Counted from the first letter of the stretch, positions 15,083 through 24,287 are shown. The stretch is DNA of 64,000 bases from Sphingobacteriaceae bacterium (GCA_002319075.1 NVQB01000001.1:3224001-3288000); one strand, 5' to 3'. Translations and numbers: made by a program. The notes: generated by a model from the letters alone, not told the origin.

Positions 15083-18000
15083 TTATGCATAATTATCGTA
15101 AAGCCAAACTCTCAACAAGGATAACAACTGATCAATGTCCACCGGCTTGGTAATATAATCTGATGCGCCTGCGCTGATGCATTTATCGCGGTCGCCCGTC
15201 ATGGCTTTTGCCGTTACTGCAATTACCGGGAGGTTGCGCCATTTCATATTTTCACGAATAATTTTAGCCGTTTCATAACCATCCATTTCGGGCATCATCA
15301 TATCGAGTAACACTACATCCACTTCTGAATGATCGTTGAGTTTTTCCAGCGCTTCTTTGCCATTCATGGCAGTTATCACATTCATCTTTAATTTCTCGAG
15401 CGATTTAGAAAGTGAGAAAATATTTCTAACGTCATCGTCTACAATTAAAACTGTTTTTCCATGTAAGATTTCAGTGAGCACGCCTAATTTTTTGTAATCG
15501 TTTTTCCTTGGTTCCTGCTTTTTCTTTCCATCTACCACATGCAGGAATAAAGAAACTTCATCGAGCATACGTTGGTACGAGTGAGCCGTTTTTACAACAA
15601 TAGAATCTGCATATTGTTTAATTCTCTGCTCTTCGCTCATCGACAAACTTTTCCCGGTAAAAATAATGATAGGCAGATTTTCCAATCCTGGATTTTTCTT
15701 GGCTTCCTCCAGCATTTGGTAAGAGCTGGCATCAGGAATTCCCATGTCGAGAATGACACAATCTATCTCATCCTCTTTAAGAGCATTTACGCTTTCAGGA
15801 ACACTGTTTTTTACTTCAGAACTAATGTTGTAAGTCTCGAGGTAATAAGCAAGTGCCTTTGCATGTTTTGGATTGTCTTCTATGATAAGAACTTTTTTAG
15901 AGTTGCGGTTTAAAACATATTCAATCTTTTTAAAGATGCCGGGAATTTGTTCAAAGACCATTGGCTTGTTTATAAAGTCAACCGCACCTTTTAGTAAACT
16001 TTCATTCTTCACTTTGTATGAGGACATCATGTGTACCGGAATATGACGTGTTTGCAGGTCGTTCTTCAATTCATCAATCACTTCCCAGCCACTCTTCATT
16101 GGCAATTGTATGTCGAGCAAAATGCCAACCGGTTTGTATTTTTTTGCAAGGGGGTAACCTTCGTCGCCGCGCACTGTTACAACACCTTTGTATCCTTTTT
16201 TGCGGGAGACTTCTAAAAGCGATTTTGCGAATGGGGTATCATCTTCCACAATCAAAATCACCTTATCTTTTTCAGTAATGTTTTCGCGGTCATCCGGAAC
16301 GCTTTCAGGAATGTTGGCAGCGATATAATTATCGAACTGCGCTTTACCTGTGGTGGCAGATGTTGGCATTGGAAGAAGGGATGGAACTTCGCTCAGATCT
16401 TCTTCAAAATAAGAATAGTCGTCAGGTTTTATAACAGGAACTCGCAAGGTAAACTCGCTGCCTCTATTTACTTCACTGGTAACATGAATGTCGCCGCCCA
16501 ATAATTTTGTCAACTCACGACTGATCGATAAGCCTAAACCTGTTCCGCCGTATTTTCTGCGTGTAGATCCATCGGCTTGCTGAAAGGCTTCAAAGATAAA
16601 TTGTTGTTTGTCTGCTGCAATACCAATGCCGGTATCTTTTACTACAAAACAAATCAAGGCGTTATTTACAACGCATTTCTTTATTTCAAGACTTACAGAA
16701 CCTTGTGTGGTAAATTTAAGTGCATTGGATAATAGATTTTTAAGAATTTGTTCAACACGGCTCTTATCGGTTTGAATGCTGTATGGTAATTCCGGACTCA
16801 CATGAACTTTGAAATCTAATTTCTTTTCTTTGGCAACTTCTTTAAAGAGGCCTTTCATATCTTCAGCTATGTCGTTGATGGGAACGTCGATGTATTCTAA
16901 TTCCATTTTGCCGGCTTCAATTTTTGAAAGATCAAGAATCTCATCAATCAGTCCTAATAAGCCATTACCAGAACTTTGAATAACATTAGCGTATTCGATC
17001 TGATCCATGCTGAGATTTTTTTCATTGTTTTCTGAAAGTAAACGGCTCAGTAATAAAATAGAGTTGAGTGGTGTACGCAACTCGTGCGACATGTTGGCAA
17101 GAAATTCTGATTTATAACGTGTGGTTGTTTCAAGTTCCCTTGCCTTGCGCTGAATTTCCTGGTTACGCTCTTCTAACAATACCGACCTTTCTTCCAGCTC
17201 CTCGTTTGTTTGTTGCAGCTCTTCTTGTTGAACGCGCAGCTCCTCTTCTGAAGCCTGGAGTTTTTGTGACTGGGCTTCTAATTCGGCATTCAGATTTTCG
17301 AGTTCATTATGTTGTGCTTGTAATTCTTCTGTTTGTGCCTGTGTTTCTTCGAGTAAGTTTTGAAGTTTCGCATAACTGATGGCTGCATTGATACCAATAG
17401 CGATGGCTTCGGAGTTTTCATTCAAAAATTCAATTTCAAGAGAATCGGGTTTTCTTAACAAGCCGATCTCAACAATTGCGATGGTTTCATTATCATGAAC
17501 TAATGGTACAATAACCAAAGAAACAGGAAGTGATTTTCCGAGAGTAGATTTAATAATAAAATCGGCGGGAAGATCTTCAACGATTTTTATTTCTTTGTTT
17601 TTTGCAGCCTGCCCAACAAGACCTTCACCAATTTCAAAATGCTGTGGGGCTTCGGTGATAGAGTAGCTGGAGGCCAGTGTAAAAGTGCCTGTGTCATTTA
17701 TGTACAAGGTAGCGATTGGTGCATCGATGTATTCTGTGATGCACGTAATGAGTTTGGAAGCTAAGCGCTTAACATCCCGTTCACCACGAATGGCGTCACC
17801 AATTTTAACCGTGCCGTCCTGCAACCAACTTTTATTTTTTAATGTGTTGAAATTTGTTTCCAGAGAAACGGCCATACTATTAAGAGCAGTAGAAACTCTT
17901 CCCAGTTCGTCGTCTTTGGCATCTTTGCTTCTTATAGTGTAATCACCATCCGAAAGTTTTTGCGTAACACTTTCCATTACAGTGATACGGTTGGAAGTTT

Positions 18001-18694
18001 CCTGATATTTTTCTTCGTCTTCTTTTTCTTTTTTTACCCGCTCGTCGAGATCGCGTTTAATTTTTACATACGAGAACAGGGTAATAAGTATAGAAATAAG
18101 TGCTGCAAGAATAACAAGGGCGGGAGTAAAACTGGTGTAGGTTTCAAGTTGCCCGGTACGAATAATCAGCAAATTACTTTCTTCTTTTTTAATGCGGTTG
18201 GCAAAATTACGAAGGTCATCCATCATCACTTTTCCTTTCACCATTTCATTGTACATTAACGACGAATCGTTGGCAAAGCGGAGATTCTGTTTTTTAGAGA
18301 CATCGATAACACGTTGCATCTGATCGAATTTATCGTCGATCAAAAATTTCATTTCAGCAATATTTTTTTGTTGCAGGGCATTGTCTGTTGTCAGGTCCTT
18401 TAAATTGCTGGCGCTTTCTAAAGCTTTTGACCTCGCATCATTGTAGGGTTCAAGAAAAGCCGGATTATTTGTGAGTAAATACCCCCTTTGCCCTGTTTCC
18501 GCATCCTTTAAAGAGGAGATGAGATTTTCAGCTTCTATAAGCACTGCATTGGTATGGTTAACCCATTGCGAACTATCCACTAATTTTTTAATACTATATA
18601 TAGCCGAACCGATACTGACTACTAAGAGTACTGTTGAAATTAAGAAGACGATTTGAAGATTCCGGATAACTGAGTTGGATGAGTTTTCTGGCAT
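15083..18694 (-). CDS. membrane hybrid histidine kinase, CHASE3-HAMP-GAF-HisKA-HATPase-REC3
   Basis: A 1203-residue kinase. TM1 about 14-34, an extracytoplasmic CHASE3 domain about 38-185 (with DAETGQRGYLLTNN), TM2 about 190-210, HAMP about 212-285, GAF about 300-440, a Gln/Glu-rich coiled coil about 445-525, HisKA with His537 (SHELRTP), HATPase (NLLSNALKF, DTGIGI, GGTGLGL), then three receivers in the last 350 residues, each with an acidic pocket and phospho-Asp. The third (LLDMMMPEMDG) looks most canonical; the second has a Lys-Thr ending. It is the centre of the cheR/cheB operon. The C-terminal half is laid out like the poly-HAMP kinase at 52648-59127. Confidence 0.95.
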   Translation of the reverse strand: MPENSSNSVIRNLQIVFLISTVLLVVSIGSAIYSIKKLVDSSQWVNHTNAVLIEAENLISSLKDAETGQRGYLLTNNPAFLEPYNDARSKALESASNLKDLTTDNALQQKNIAEMKFLIDDKFDQMQRVIDVSKKQNLRFANDSSLMYNEMVKGKVMMDDLRNFANRIKKEESNLLIIRTGQLETYTSFTPALVILAALISILITLFSYVKIKRDLDERVKKEKEDEEKYQETSNRITVMESVTQKLSDGDYTIRSKDAKDDELGRVSTALNSMAVSLETNFNTLKNKSWLQDGTVKIGDAIRGERDVKRLASKLITCITEYIDAPIATLYINDTGTFTLASSYSITEAPQHFEIGEGLVGQAAKNKEIKIVEDLPADFIIKSTLGKSLPVSLVIVPLVHDNETIAIVEIGLLRKPDSLEIEFLNENSEAIAIGINAAISYAKLQNLLEETQAQTEELQAQHNELENLNAELEAQSQKLQASEEELRVQQEELQQTNEELEERSVLLEERNQEIQRKARELETTTRYKSEFLANMSHELRTPLNSILLLSRLLSENNEKNLSMDQIEYANVIQSSGNGLLGLIDEILDLSKIEAGKMELEYIDVPINDIAEDMKGLFKEVAKEKKLDFKVHVSPELPYSIQTDKSRVEQILKNLLSNALKFTTQGSVSLEIKKCVVNNALICFVVKDTGIGIAADKQQFIFEAFQQADGSTRRKYGGTGLGLSISRELTKLLGGDIHVTSEVNRGSEFTLRVPVIKPDDYSYFEEDLSEVPSLLPMPTSATTGKAQFDNYIAANIPESVPDDRENITEKDKVILIVEDDTPFAKSLLEVSRKKGYKGVVTVRGDEGYPLAKKYKPVGILLDIQLPMKSGWEVIDELKNDLQTRHIPVHMMSSYKVKNESLLKGAVDFINKPMVFEQIPGIFKKIEYVLNRNSKKVLIIEDNPKHAKALAYYLETYNISSEVKNSVPESVNALKEDEIDCVILDMGIPDASSYQMLEEAKKNPGLENLPIIIFTGKSLSMSEEQRIKQYADSIVVKTAHSYQRMLDEVSLFLHVVDGKKKQEPRKNDYKKLGVLTEILHGKTVLIVDDDVRNIFSLSKSLEKLKMNVITAMNGKEALEKLNDHSEVDVVLLDMMMPEMDGYETAKIIRENMKWRNLPVIAVTAKAMTGDRDKCISAGASDYITKPVDIDQLLSLLRVWLYDNYA

Positions 18695-18702
18695 AGTAGG
18701 AT

Positions 18703-20289
18703 TTAGTTATTGATAGAATTATTTTTTACGGGCAAAATTAAAGTGAATACAGAGCCCTGTTTAACTTTACTTTTTACCTGGATAATACCATTGTGTTTTT
18801 CAATTATTTTTTTTGTGATAGCAAGTCCAATTCCTGTGCCTTCATATGTGTCGCGTGTGTGGAGGCGCTGAAAGATAACGAAAATCTTTTCAATAAATTC
18901 TTCTTCAAAACCAATTCCGTTATCCTTTACATGTATTCTGCAAAATTTTCCTTCAGACAGTGCAGGAGCTCCAGCATCTTTTTCATCGGAAAAGTCGGCC
19001 GTGATACTAATAACAGGCGGCACACCTTTCCTGGAGAACTTCAAACCGTTACTGATAAGATTTTGAAATACCTGCCTGATCTGGCTTGGAATCGCATCTA
19101 TGACCGGAAGATGACCCAAAGTAATGCTTGCGCCTTTTTCAGAAATGCTTATTTCAAGATCAGATATGATTTCTTCTAAAATTTCGTCCAGCTTGGTGGG
19201 TTGAAATAAGGAAGAGGCAGAAAGGCGCGAATAGTTTAAGAGATTATCAATGAGGTCTGACATCCGTTCCGACGAGCGGATAACCTTGTCGAGAAGCGCA
19301 TTCGCTTCTTCGTTGTTTTTTAGAAAACGGTCTTTGATCAGGTAATTAAAAGTCTGTATTTTTCTGAGAGGTTCTTTTAAGTCATGTGATGCCACCCAGG
19401 CAAATTGCTGCAGTTCGTGATTACTGGTTTCAAGTTCTTCGTTTTTTTCAGTCAGATCCATCGTCCGCTCTTTTACTTTTTGCTCGAGTAAATCGTTCGC
19501 CGTTTTTTGCTGGTGAATATCCATGAAGGTTCCCACCCATTTTAAAATTTCTTCTTCTTGTTTTATAGGTTTAACTTTAAGAAGATAGTACCTGTAAGAG
19601 TTAGTCTTTATTTTTTTCAGTCGAACTTCGCTGGTATATTCCTGACCCAAAGCAAAAGCTTTTTCCCAGTTCTCACAAACACTTTCGTCTTCGGGATGCA
19701 CTTCCGGAAACTTATCAGAGACTTCTGAATACTCGTACCACTGATCGTTAACGTAATCTATTTGCCCGTTTTTTTTAACGGTGAAAGCTATAAGGGGCAG
19801 CGATTCCATAACAGAGCGCAACTCGTTGATGTTTACAGCCAGCTTATCCTGGGCTTCTTTGCGCGACTCAATTTCTTTTTTTAAAGAAAGTTGAATACGG
19901 TTAAGATCTTTGGTTTGTTCTGAAAGTTTATAGAAGGTTTTTACTTTTAAAAGGAGAACATCTGGATCAATTGGCTTCGTTACATAATCTGTCCCGCCAG
20001 AGGTGTAACCTTTAGTGATGTACTTTTTGTCTTTGTTAATTGCCGAGAGAAAAATAATCGGAGTATCTTTTGCCTTATTAAATCCTGAAATAGCTTCGGC
20101 TACTTCAAAGCCGTCCATATCGGGCATCTGCACATCGAGAAGAATGAGGGAATATGTGTTTTTCAGGACTTTTCTTAATGCTTCTTCACCTGAGCTCGCA
20201 GAATCTACAGTAAAATTGTGCAGATTTAAAAGGCTTTTAAGCGAGAAAATGTTGTCAGGTTTGTCGTCAACAATAAGAATCATTTCCAA
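18703..20289 (-). CDS. response regulator-histidine kinase (REC-PAS-HisKA-HATPase)
   Basis: A 528-residue cytosolic protein. N-terminal receiver with Asp52 (LILLDVQMPDMDG) and Lys in YVTKPID, then a linker helix, PAS about 155-265, a coiled coil, HisKA with His302 in the SHDLKEPL form, and HATPase (NLISNGLKF, DNGIGFE, GTGIGLAI). The receiver-first order means the kinase may be controlled by phosphorylation from another kinase. It is the first gene of the operon, 8 bases ahead of the CHASE3 hybrid kinase. A paralogue without PAS is at 51398-52642, next to the other large hybrid kinase. Confidence 0.94.
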   Translation of the reverse strand: MEMILIVDDKPDNIFSLKSLLNLHNFTVDSASSGEEALRKVLKNTYSLILLDVQMPDMDGFEVAEAISGFNKAKDTPIIFLSAINKDKKYITKGYTSGGTDYVTKPIDPDVLLLKVKTFYKLSEQTKDLNRIQLSLKKEIESRKEAQDKLAVNINELRSVMESLPLIAFTVKKNGQIDYVNDQWYEYSEVSDKFPEVHPEDESVCENWEKAFALGQEYTSEVRLKKIKTNSYRYYLLKVKPIKQEEEILKWVGTFMDIHQQKTANDLLEQKVKERTMDLTEKNEELETSNHELQQFAWVASHDLKEPLRKIQTFNYLIKDRFLKNNEEANALLDKVIRSSERMSDLIDNLLNYSRLSASSLFQPTKLDEILEEIISDLEISISEKGASITLGHLPVIDAIPSQIRQVFQNLISNGLKFSRKGVPPVISITADFSDEKDAGAPALSEGKFCRIHVKDNGIGFEEEFIEKIFVIFQRLHTRDTYEGTGIGLAITKKIIEKHNGIIQVKSKVKQGSVFTLILPVKNNSINN

Positions 20290-20454
20290 AAATAGAAAAA
20301 TAAAAATAATAAGATGTGATATTTTTTTCTTTTAAAAGAATGGGTCGCAGAAGGTGTAAAATATAATTGTGCCAAACTTATGCGGTGATGAAAAAAAAGT
20401 ATAAACCGTTAAGTATAGGGAGGTTAAAATTGATCCTGATTTTTATTGCTACGC

Positions 20455-20844
20455 TTAGTTTCCAGCCAGGCCGGGGAAAAATTTCCCTAGCCGGTCAAAA
20501 AGGGTCCTGCTTTTATTTTTTGTTTCCTTAGCCATGTACCAAACGGCGAATTTAAAATTTTCAAAATGTTCAATTTCTTTACGATGAATTATTTCGACGC
20601 GGAATGGGGGTTGCTGAATATCAGTGTCCAGCACAAATGAAATGTCATCGGTAGTTTTCGCAGATAACCGAACGCACCGGTTATTGATGTCTGAAATAGT
20701 CACTATAAAATCTCCGGCGTTTGTTGATTGTTCGGTTTCTTGCAGACCAATGAAAAGTTGAATACTCCTTTCTTTTGGAGCGAAAAACAGCAACGTGCGA
20801 AAACGAATTCTTGTTGTAGGACACGGTAATGTCTTTTCGGACAA
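20455..20844 (-). CDS. hypothetical protein, possibly the frameshifted 3' part of a longer gene
   Basis: The frame gives 129 residues with protein-like content such as KERSIQLFIGLQETEQ, FIVTISDIN and VWYMAKETKNKS, but I recognise no family. Its only upstream start is TTG at 20844. In another frame an ATG at 20890 (or 20866), just 6 bases after mlaD, opens a plausible N-terminus (MATLTKTLVRKDITVSYNKN) that soon becomes odd. A single indel near 20780-20820 would join the two into a gene of about 140 residues co-transcribed with mlaD. Either a real frameshift or a sequencing error could explain this. No domain or signal is visible. Confidence 0.4.
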   Translation of the reverse strand: MSEKTLPCPTTRIRFRTLLFFAPKERSIQLFIGLQETEQSTNAGDFIVTISDINNRCVRLSAKTTDDISFVLDTDIQQPPFRVEIIHRKEIEHFENFKFAVWYMAKETKNKSRTLFDRLGKFFPGLAGN

Positions 20845-20896
20845 GGGTTTTAGTAAGCGTTGCCATGAGTGTTGCAGAAGAAGAGATCATAGGAGA

Positions 20897-21859
20897 TTAT
20901 TTTTTCTCTTGTTTTGCCTTTTTCTTAAAGTATTTTTTCAGTAAAAAACTATGCTGCGCCGCTTCCAGGTCTTCGTCTAATTTTTTGGAACCGCTATCGA
21001 GGTTTTTTAACGTGGATTTTAAATGTGCGCCTGCCTCCTCGTCATGTAAAATAACACCGGCGGGAGTTTTCGGATTTCGTGTTGCACTGTTAAGACTAGA
21101 CACCATTGCTGCCGCTGTATCAGTGATCACATTTAATTTGGCCACCGATCTTTTTAAAGAACTGTAAACTAAAGTATCTGTTACTAATTGATTGGCAAGT
21201 GTTCCTTTTTTATTTAATCCGGATGTAAATCCGGATAGGGAAGTCATTACCTGGTTTGCTTTGTCAGATGCGTTTTTCAGGGAATTGCCGGTTGCTGTAA
21301 GATTGTTATAAAGCGTTTCGTCTTTAATAAGTTTTCCAATGCTTCCTTTTCCATCACTTAAATCCTGGCTTATCGTTTTTAAATTGCCGGTTATAGAAAC
21401 AAGATTTTTATTGTTTTCCTGGAGCGTATTCATCATATCTTCTGTAGAAAAAGTCTTTTCAACACTTAAAGTGTCGTTCTCCTGAACAGCCATAGCTGTT
21501 GAACTTCCACCATAGATAACAAGAATTTTATTTCCGATCAGTCCATCCGAACTTACTTTTACTTTGGCATCTTTACGAATGTATTGCTGGGCTTTTTCGT
21601 CTATGCTCATGATCACACGAACTTTGGCGTCGCCGTAAAATTCTACTTTTTTAATGGTTCCAATCTTCACACCAGAGAACCAGATGTTGTTGCCTTTTTG
21701 CAAACCGCCCACATCATCGAATAAAGTGGTGACATGTAACTTTGTCGAAAAAGTGGAGTGCAGGTTTCCTATGGTCAAAATTCCTGCTATTAAAAACAGA
21801 ATTCCTACGAGTACAAAAACGCCTACAATGATTGCGCGTTTATTTGGTGATTCATTCAT
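20897..21859 (-). CDS. mlaD: MlaD/MCE-family lipid-transport substrate-binding protein
   Basis: A 320-residue protein with an N-terminal membrane anchor (about 8-30) and an MCE domain about 38-118 (VTTLFDDVGGLQKGNNIWFS, VKIGTIKKVEF, SSDGLIGNKILVI). The rest is helical and Gly/Ser/Asn-rich, with a Lys-rich end. In the Mla system the MCE ring passes phospholipids between membranes. It follows the ATPase gene by 3 bases and completes a permease-ATPase-MCE operon. No MlaB or MlaC partner is seen, as is common outside proteobacteria. Confidence 0.92.
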   Translation of the reverse strand: MNESPNKRAIIVGVFVLVGILFLIAGILTIGNLHSTFSTKLHVTTLFDDVGGLQKGNNIWFSGVKIGTIKKVEFYGDAKVRVIMSIDEKAQQYIRKDAKVKVSSDGLIGNKILVIYGGSSTAMAVQENDTLSVEKTFSTEDMMNTLQENNKNLVSITGNLKTISQDLSDGKGSIGKLIKDETLYNNLTATGNSLKNASDKANQVMTSLSGFTSGLNKKGTLANQLVTDTLVYSSLKRSVAKLNVITDTAAAMVSSLNSATRNPKTPAGVILHDEEAGAHLKSTLKNLDSGSKKLDEDLEAAQHSFLLKKYFKKKAKQEKK

Positions 21860-21862
21860 GAT

Positions 21863-22642
21863 TTACTGTATAAAATTGTAATTATAAAAACTTTGTATGC
21901 GTGCTTCGGGATGATCAAATACTTCGCCGAACGTTCCTACTTTTAAAAAAATTCCGTCAAGCAACATAGCAACACGATTGCCTGTTGCTTTGGCACAAGT
22001 GAGATCGTGAGTGATAATGATGGAACTGGTTTTATATTTTGTTTGAACTTCATTAATCAATTCATTTATTTCGATGCTGGTTATAGGATCCAGCCCCGAT
22101 GTGGGTTCATCGTACAGCATGATCTCGGGTTTTAAAATCAGAGTTCTTGCAATACCGATCCTTTTTTTCTGTCCACCGGAAAGATCGCCGGGCATTTGAT
22201 TTATTTTGTCACTCAACCCTACAGCGTCCAGAACTTCTTCAACGGAAGTGTCGATTTCTTTTTTGCTGAGGTGTTTAAAATTCATGCGCAGGGGAAATTC
22301 TAAATTTCTACGTACATCCATGCTATCATATAAAGCACTGTTTTGAAAAGAAAAGCCGATTTTTAAACGTAAAGCATCGAGTTCTTTGGGACTTAAATTA
22401 GCAACATCCTGTCCCAGGACTTTTACGTCTCCGGCATCTGGTTTTAATAGTCCGACTAAAATTTTGATGAGTACAGATTTTCCGGTACCTGAACGGCCCA
22501 GCACAGCAACGTTTTCGCCGCGGTAGACATCAAGGTCAACTCCTTTTAGAACTTCTAAAGGGCCAAAAGCCTTGTATAATCCACGAATGGCTATAACTTT
22601 TTCGTCCTTATTAATGATGTCTTTATCGTGATGTGTTTCCAT
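21863..22642 (-). CDS. mlaF: Mla-type ABC transporter ATPase
   Basis: A 259-residue ABC ATPase: Walker A GRSGTGKS (about 49-56), Q-loop FSFQNSALYDSMDVRRN, signature LSGGQKKRIGIART, Walker B EIMLYDEPTSGLD and switch His in IIITHDL. The sequence after the Q-loop and the signature with QKKR are typical of MlaF-type lipid ATPases. It powers lipid movement with the adjacent permease, with 2-3 base gaps on both sides. Confidence 0.94.
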   Translation of the reverse strand: METHHDKDIINKDEKVIAIRGLYKAFGPLEVLKGVDLDVYRGENVAVLGRSGTGKSVLIKILVGLLKPDAGDVKVLGQDVANLSPKELDALRLKIGFSFQNSALYDSMDVRRNLEFPLRMNFKHLSKKEIDTSVEEVLDAVGLSDKINQMPGDLSGGQKKRIGIARTLILKPEIMLYDEPTSGLDPITSIEINELINEVQTKYKTSSIIITHDLTCAKATGNRVAMLLDGIFLKVGTFGEVFDHPEARIQSFYNYNFIQ

Positions 22643-22644
22643 AA

Positions 22645-23514
22645 CTAATAAAGTCTGATCCAGTTACTAACTTGTACAATCACTACTTCTTCAATAAAAA
22701 CCAGGAACATAGATAAGACCACGGCCTGGTTTGCCGCTTTACCAACACCTACAGTTCCGCTGCTTGCATTGTAACCTTTATAACAACCTGTCATGCCTAT
22801 AGTAAAACCAAAAAAGATAGATTTTACTACTGAAGTAAAAATGTCGAGAAAAGTAATGGTTTCAAATCCGTTTTCGAAAAAACTAAAAATACTGGTCGAT
22901 TCGTGTCCGTTAATATTTACAAATGATCCCAGCAAACCCACGAAGCCGCAGTAGAGTGCAAGGACGGGAATTGTGATAGTACTGGCAAGTACACGGGTTA
23001 CAACTAAGTATTTAAAAGGATTGATGGAGGAAACTTCCATAGCATCGATTTGTTCGGTAACACGCATAGATCCTAGTTCGGCGCCTATACCTGAGCCTAC
23101 CTTGCCAGCACAAATCAGCGCAGTAACTAATGAAGCAAGGGCGCGTAAAATGGCGATGGAAATAAGCGATGGCAACCAGGAAGTTGCCCCGAAAGTTTCC
23201 AGAGAAGGACGAGATTGTTTGGTAAATACTATCCCGGTAATAAATCCTGTTAATGTAATAAGTGGAAGAGAGCGTAATCCAATTTCAAAACACTGATTTA
23301 TAACTTCCCTGAAATGAAAAGGTGGTTTAACCACTTCTCTAAAGAAGCGGCCAATAAACTTATAAGTTTTTTGAACGCCTAAAAAATAGTCGTCCAGTCC
23401 TTTTGATAAAACGTACTGTCTTGTTTTGGAATTACTCATACAAGGAGTGAAATGAAATTTATATGCCAGTTGTTTATCAGTTTGCTCCGTTTTATTTTGC
23501 ACCTCCCGTTCCAC
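22645..23514 (-). CDS. mlaE: MlaE-type ABC transporter permease
   Basis: A 289-residue MlaE-fold permease with five to six hydrophobic segments. It includes ICAGKVGSGIGAELGSMRVTEQ, the conserved MlaE interface helix with GxELGxMRVTEQIDA, which couples to the ATPase. The likely start is the internal Met26 (ATG 23439), giving 264 residues, the usual length; the 25 extra residues are hydrophilic and unlike the family. A GG-N10-GC site at 23499-23513 and the palindrome TTCCCAGATGGGAA at 23519-23532 lie before the shorter start. First gene of the Mla operon. Confidence 0.93.
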   Translation of the reverse strand: MEREVQNKTEQTDKQLAYKFHFTPCMSNSKTRQYVLSKGLDDYFLGVQKTYKFIGRFFREVVKPPFHFREVINQCFEIGLRSLPLITLTGFITGIVFTKQSRPSLETFGATSWLPSLISIAILRALASLVTALICAGKVGSGIGAELGSMRVTEQIDAMEVSSINPFKYLVVTRVLASTITIPVLALYCGFVGLLGSFVNINGHESTSIFSFFENGFETITFLDIFTSVVKSIFFGFTIGMTGCYKGYNASSGTVGVGKAANQAVVLSMFLVFIEEVVIVQVSNWIRLY

Positions 23515-23569
23515 ACTTTTCCCAGATGGGAAATTTTGGGGAACTTGTTGCGCTAAACATTTAAATAAT

Positions 23570-23866
23570 TCAAATAAATTTTTCTATTTCAGCCAGTAAA
23601 TGATTTCCGGGCATAGCTCCCGATTGCTGCCAGAGTATTTTACCTTTCTTAAAAAGGATAAGCGTAGGTACTGAGCGCACATTGTAGGCATTTGCCGCGC
23701 TGGAATTTTTATCAATATCAACTTTAATGATTTTGGCTTTACCATTGAGTTTAGAAGCTACTTCATGAAGCACGGGTGCCATTGTTTTACAGGGTCCGCA
23801 CCATTCTGCGAAAAAGTCAACCAGCACAGGTTGTTCTCCGTTAATAAGATCGTTGAATTGAGACAT
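23570..23866 (-). CDS. trxA: thioredoxin
   Basis: A 98-residue thioredoxin starting MSQFNDLINGEQPVLVDFFA. The active site is WCGPC (Cys23, Cys26), cis-Pro67 sits in SVPTL, and the length is right for a single cytoplasmic domain. The frame is open upstream to 23941, but the ATG at 23866 gives the family start and lies 12 bases after the transcript start predicted from a sigma-54-like site. It is divergent from a small exported protein with a mirrored promoter. Confidence 0.93.
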   Translation of the reverse strand: MSQFNDLINGEQPVLVDFFAEWCGPCKTMAPVLHEVASKLNGKAKIIKVDIDKNSSAANAYNVRSVPTLILFKKGKILWQQSGAMPGNHLLAEIEKFI

Positions 23867-23889
23867 GTTGTTAAGTTTAAAATACCTTA

Positions 23890-23904
23890 GTAAAAAGCGT
23901 GCCA
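23890..23904 (-). promoter_or_regulatory. sigma-54-like promoter of the thioredoxin gene
   Basis: The minus strand reads TGGCACGctttTTAC: a perfect -24 block and a weak -12 (TTAC for TTGC). Predicted transcript start about 23878; the ATG follows at 23866, 38 bases from the start of the -24 block. Confidence 0.45.
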
Positions 23905-23924
23905 AAGCCTTGACAATTAAGTGA

Positions 23925-23939
23925 TGGCACGGTTTTTTC
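23925..23939 (+). promoter_or_regulatory. sigma-54-like promoter of the 23967 gene
   Basis: The plus strand reads TGGCACGgtttTTTC, with a perfect -24 block and TTTC in the -12 position. Predicted transcript start about 23951, which favours ATG 23967 over 23946. It is arranged back to back with the thioredoxin promoter, 20 bases away. Confidence 0.5.
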
Positions 23940-23966
23940 AATTAGATGGATACAAGAAAAAATACT

Positions 23967-24287
23967 ATGAGCAAATTAATCGTAACAGCCTGTTTTATGT
24001 TTGGAACAATTTGTCTGAACGCACAGGATGAAAAGAACATGATAGAAAGCAAACAAGACTCGGTTTATTGTTTGGTGATGAAAGACGGACTTGCTGTATT
24101 AACAAGCAGTTCGGGCAGGGTAATTACCAATGAGATTAGCATGTCTAACGGCGCAAAATTAACTCCCAAAGGTGTGCTGACGAAAAAAGACGGTAAGCAA
24201 ATTATCATGAAAGATGGTGACTGCACCAATACGCTGGGTGAGCCTATGCAAGGCAATGCCACACGAGAAAAAATAAAAAGGAATTAA
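23967..24287 (+). CDS. small exported protein, DUF6799-like
   Basis: From ATG 23967 the product has 106 residues with a clean signal peptide (MSKLIVTACFMFGTICLNAQ). The mature part, CLVMKDGLAVLTSSSG, SMSNGAKLTPKGVL and MKDGDC, shows two KDG-type repeats as in the short periplasmic DUF6799 domain; that assignment is from memory. An in-frame ATG at 23946 would add seven residues but lies before the predicted transcript start. It ends in a TAATG overlap with the PEBP gene, so the two are co-translated. Function unknown. Confidence 0.8.
   Translation: MSKLIVTACFMFGTICLNAQDEKNMIESKQDSVYCLVMKDGLAVLTSSSGRVITNEISMSNGAKLTPKGVLTKKDGKQIIMKDGDCTNTLGEPMQGNATREKIKRN

Noticed and set aside
20388-20531. Possible 47-residue exported peptide on the plus strand (MKKKYKPLSIG...)
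   Set aside because: It overlaps the opposite-strand hypothetical gene, has no good promoter, and only its Lys-rich start and short hydrophobic stretch look signal-like.
23946-23966. Upstream ATG 23946 for the DUF6799-like gene
   Set aside because: It lies before the transcript start predicted from the promoter-like site, and the signal peptide begins naturally at 23967.
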